A stretch of 64,000 nucleotides of DNA from Thermohalobaculum sp964475765 (GTDB lineage Bacteria; Pseudomonadota; Alphaproteobacteria; Rhodobacterales; Rhodobacteraceae): assembly GCA_964475765.1 (NCBI GenBank), contig CAYYZH010000004.1:4685-68684 (forward strand), written 5' to 3'. Shown in pieces: positions 62,019 through 64,000 of this stretch (position 1 is the first letter of the stretch; every line of letters starts with the position of its first letter). The notes under the pieces are model-generated. The model made no database searches and had not been told where the DNA came from. It was given only the letters and a program-made list of their open reading frames with translations. The translations under genes and the position numbers were made by a program.

Positions 62019-62346
62019 CTTTTCTTTCTCCTCTGTCCGGGGCGTCCGGCGCCCCGTTCTGTTCAGTATTCAGGACCCGCTGGATTTCGGCGGGCAGGGT
62101 CTCATTGCTCCGGAGCAGTTCGGCCATCTCGTCGAACTCATTCGCAATCTCCAGCGCACTCTCCGGGTGGCTCCCAACCATTTCGCGCGTGAACGTCCGG
62201 ATCGTGACCCGAGCGAGCGCCAGACGAATGATCGGATCGCCGTCAATCCGATCGATCGAGTTGTTGGCCTTGCGCAGCACGGCTTCGATCTCTTCGGACA
62301 CGGTGGTCCGTCCATCGCCAATTGTGGTGGTCGTTGTCTCTGTCAT
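61861..62346 (-). CDS. Hypothetical protein overlapping sufC
   Basis: From an ATG at 62346 (site AAAGGATC) the frame gives 161 residues. The first 105 or so look like a genuine helical protein: Thr-rich start, then EEIEAVLRKANNSIDRIDGDPIIRLALARVTIRTFTREMVGSHPESALEIANEFDEMAEL. The last 50 codons lie out of frame inside sufC and are Gly/Arg-rich, unlike the rest. Either the gene truly overlaps sufC by 158 bases or an indel has removed a nearby stop. No family recognised. Confidence 0.55.
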   Translation of the reverse strand: MTETTTTTIGDGRTTVSEEIEAVLRKANNSIDRIDGDPIIRLALARVTIRTFTREMVGSHPESALEIANEFDEMAELLRSNETLPAEIQRVLNTEQNGAPDAPDRGERKDAEDRQSVSAPRGGGQADLEGGDAERPSRKGTRNHGSKRLGKEHTVLRVGGS

Positions 62347-62409
62347 GTCTCGATCCTTTCTGGAGGGGCACCGGCCAGCGCCGGAGCATTTCACTCAGGG
62401 TATCGAGAC
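62347..62409. repeat. Nested inverted repeats at the leader of the hypothetical gene
   Basis: GTCTCGAT (62347-62354) is the exact reverse complement of ATCGAGAC (62402-62409), and CCGGC / GCCGG form an inner stem at about 62371-62384. The first arm directly touches the start codon of the minus-strand gene, so pairing would hide its ribosome site. Confidence 0.5.
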
Positions 62410-62466
62410 TTCGGTCACACCTCTTTCGATTCGGTTTATGGTTAAAGCTGTCTTGGCGTCTTGGCC

Positions 62467-62649
62467 TTAGCGCTTGCCTTTGTTGGCCATGCTGGTGGCA
62501 AAGCTCACGGCGAGGATCGCGAAGGCTCCCATGGCGATGGCGAACACCAGATTGATCAAAAGCGAGCCGACTGCCAGCACGACCTGCCCGACGAAGAACA
62601 CGGCCACCGCCATGACAGCGCCGTAGATGAGTTTCTGGCGCAGCGTCAT
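62467..62649 (-). CDS. Small membrane protein in suf operon
   Basis: 60 residues, mostly two hydrophobic helices (YGAVMAVAVFFVGQVVLAVG, FAIAMGAFAILAVSFATSM). Its start overlaps the YbjQ gene stop. No family recognised; small size and operon position support a real coding gene. Confidence 0.6.
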   Translation of the reverse strand: MTLRQKLIYGAVMAVAVFFVGQVVLAVGSLLINLVFAIAMGAFAILAVSFATSMANKGKR

Positions 62650-62987
62650 CCGACCGTCACCGCCGTGCCGGAGGCCGAGACCATCAGCATGTTGTTGATC
62701 ACCTCATAGTCCAGATCCACGCCAACGATGGCGTTCGCGCCAGCCGGTGCACGCTCCTGCATCTCCTTCAGTGCAATGTCCCGGGCCTTGCCCAGCTCCT
62801 CCTCGTAGGCGTTCGACCGTCCGCCGAGGATGTCGGTAATGCCCGCGAATACATCCCGGATCACGTTGGCGCCCAGGATTGCCTCTCCAACCACGATGCC
62901 GTGATAGGTCTGGATGGTCTTTCCTTCGACCGACGGCGTGGTGGTGACGATCATGCGGCTTCCATCTGCCCACGGACCGCTCATGTC
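62646..62987 (-). CDS. YbjQ/UPF0145-family protein
   Basis: 113 residues with the family pattern MIVTTTPSVEGKTIQTYHGIVVGEAILGANVIRDVFAGITDILGGRS, then EELGKARDIALKEMQERA and NAIVGVDLDYEVI. YbjQ forms a ring-like pentamer called a heavy-metal-binding domain by homology. Role within a suf operon is unknown; a metal link is conceivable. Start at 62987 overlaps the cupin stop. Confidence 0.87.
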   Translation of the reverse strand, partial: DMSGPWADGSRMIVTTTPSVEGKTIQTYHGIVVGEAILGANVIRDVFAGITDILGGRSNAYEEELGKARDIALKEMQERAPAGANAIVGVDLDYEVINNMLMVSASGTAVTVG

Positions 62988-63484
62988 TCGCCCTCCCAAT
63001 AATCGACCGCGCTCTCGAGACGGCCGTCAAAGCGCAGTGCCGGGGACTTCCGGTCACCTTCTGGGTCATAGGAAATGGCGGCGAATTTGCCCGAGTCCGG
63101 ATACTCCGCGACCTCTGGCGTCTGCATGGTCGAAACAGAGTAGTACTTCAGCGTCCCGGTGCCCGAGTTGATGATCTGATGCGCCGTCTCAGGTCCACCT
63201 GCGGGGCAGGCAATCACATCGCCGGCGCAGATGGGATGGGTAGCGTCGCCGATGCGGATCTCGCCTGAGCCGTCCAGCACGATGAACATCTCCTCATTCG
63301 CATGGTGATTGTGGAAGGGAAACGCGCGCTTGCCCGGCGGAACTTCCATATACGAGCAACCCAACTGCTTCGCCCCGATCACCGGCCCGAGCCGCTTCAT
63401 GACCGAACGGAACTTGTCGGACCCGCCCTCCGGCTCGATGGTGACGCCTTGCGCATCGGCGATGTTGAGAATGGGATGGGTCAT
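62981..63484 (-). CDS. Cupin-domain protein in suf operon
   Basis: 167 residues. One conserved cupin barrel with motif 1 HNHHANEEMFIVLDGSG (His-x-His, Glu) and motif 2 with GDVIACPAGGPETAHQI (His). The metal-binding set appears complete. It ends with a short charged tail. Start at 63484 is chosen from similarity onset. Its position between sufB and sufC suggests a link with metal or sulfur handling, but no function is known. Confidence 0.82.
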   Translation of the reverse strand: MTHPILNIADAQGVTIEPEGGSDKFRSVMKRLGPVIGAKQLGCSYMEVPPGKRAFPFHNHHANEEMFIVLDGSGEIRIGDATHPICAGDVIACPAGGPETAHQIINSGTGTLKYYSVSTMQTPEVAEYPDSGKFAAISYDPEGDRKSPALRFDGRLESAVDYWEGET

Positions 63485-63491
63485 CTCAGTT

Positions 63492-63701
63492 TCAGCGTCC
63501 GTTCTGCGCCGACTCAAGGATCCAATCTCCAAGGCCACCGGCCACCCCGCGCAGCAAGACGAAGGCGACGATTGCAACGAAAGACCCGACTAGTATCATC
63601 CCAACAAGACCCCTTGCTTGATCCCTACCGCGAAGCGCTTTGAAGTTGAAGATTGCAATCAGACCGAGGGTCACGCCTGAAATCAGCAGACCCCAACCCA
63701 A
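63492..63701 (-). CDS. Small membrane protein after sufB
   Basis: 69 residues with two hydrophobic helices (LLISGVTLGLIAIFNF, GLVGMILVGSFVAIVAFVLL). The start is a TTG directly after the sufB stop, with a GGAGGGG ribosome site inside the sufB end. It is eight bases from the cupin start. Family not recognised. Confidence 0.55.
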   Translation of the reverse strand: MGWGLLISGVTLGLIAIFNFKALRGRDQARGLVGMILVGSFVAIVAFVLLRGVAGGLGDWILESAQNGR

Positions 63702-64000
63702 CTACCCAACACTCCCCTCCAGGCTGATCGCCACGAGGCTCTGGGCCTCCATAGCGANNNNNNNNNNTCGCCTCATGCTCGGAGCGTGAGGTCATGTTCT
63801 TGACCTCGATGTAGGGCACCGTGTGTGCGCCGCACTTATCGCCGATCAGCAGCGAGTCACATTGCGTGAAGTTCCGGCTGTGCTGCGCCTTCGGGTGCAT
63901 GCTGACCAGCCCGCGATAGGTGTTCTGCGCGCGCCCTGCGCTGATCCCCTTCGAGACGATCCGCGACTTCGTCCGTTTGCCGAGGTGCACCATCTTGGTC
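63702..64000 (-). CDS. sufB: Fe-S cluster scaffold SufB, partial and interrupted by gap
   Basis: Only the C-terminal part is in the window. Conserved SufB blocks are VSKGISAGRAQNTYRGLV, TQCDSLLIGDKCGAHTVPYIEVKN and the C-terminal EAQSLVAISLEGSVG. Between EHEA and MEAQ, family members have about 40 more residues (including the FYCxQRG segment); here there is only a 10-N run, and the two sides are in different frames across it. The gene is therefore split by an assembly gap, not by a real frameshift. The stop is at 63702-63704. Confidence 0.9.
63758..63767. other. Assembly gap, 10 N
   Basis: A 10-N run inside sufB. Comparison with the known SufB ending implies roughly 125 bases are missing or collapsed here. 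Confidence 0.95.

Overview
The window looks like a chromosomal stretch from an alphaproteobacterium of the Rhodobacterales (Roseobacter-type). The signs are a TPP-riboswitch thiDOSGE-tenA operon, a TRAP transporter next to aromatic-type catabolic genes, a suf operon in which small membrane and cupin genes are interleaved with sufB, sufC, sufD and sufS, an ATP-independent paa epoxidase operon, and a direct-repeat GTTC-N7-GTTC LexA box of the alphaproteobacterial kind. Base composition appears uniformly GC-rich. Three runs of N (1224-1323, 23051-23150, 63758-63767) show a draft assembly; each interrupts at least one gene. I see no tRNA, rRNA, CRISPR array, insertion sequence or prophage.

Layout. 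1-2678 (minus): MoxR ATPase, DUF58, DUF4381 and a VWA/MIDAS protein, with a gap destroying the DUF58/DUF4381 junction. 2813-7029 (plus): TPP riboswitch and thiD-thiO-thiS-thiG-thiE-tenA, tightly overlapped. 7139-9648: an extradiol-type VOC dioxygenase coupled to an MhpA-like flavin hydroxylase. 10050-18768: a Hint-domain protein, a large alpha-2-macroglobulin lipoprotein-like protein and its usual partner PBP1C.

18773-30992 is the main catabolic island. A minus-strand operon (NicX-like ring-cleaving dioxygenase, alpha/beta hydrolase, acyl-CoA dehydrogenase, acyl-CoA ligase) diverges from a MarR regulator. A second minus-strand operon (TRAP DctP-DctQ-DctM, cytochrome P450, fumarylacetoacetate-hydrolase family protein, alpha/beta hydrolase) diverges from a second, CYP199-like P450. 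Together they suggest uptake, monooxygenation, ring cleavage and CoA-dependent breakdown of a carboxylated, perhaps N-heterocyclic, compound. The substrate cannot be read from sequence.

31003-49000 is mostly housekeeping: a PA0069-type radical SAM protein under a probable LexA box, a shrunken CobW-like GTPase, a VOC-cupin fusion, rpe-gph, a persulfide dioxygenase/sulfite exporter module, two tandem TPR proteins, a PhyH-type dioxygenase, hemH, a methyltransferase, comF-grxC-nitrilase, a thioesterase and a glycosyltransferase. 49059-54092 is a phenylacetyl-CoA epoxidase operon in which a VOC gene and two DUF3291 paralogues sit between paaA and paaB. 54176-57496 is a polar amino-acid ABC importer. 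57518-64000 (minus) is the suf operon, read from sufB (cut by the window edge and by a gap) through sufC and sufD to sufS.
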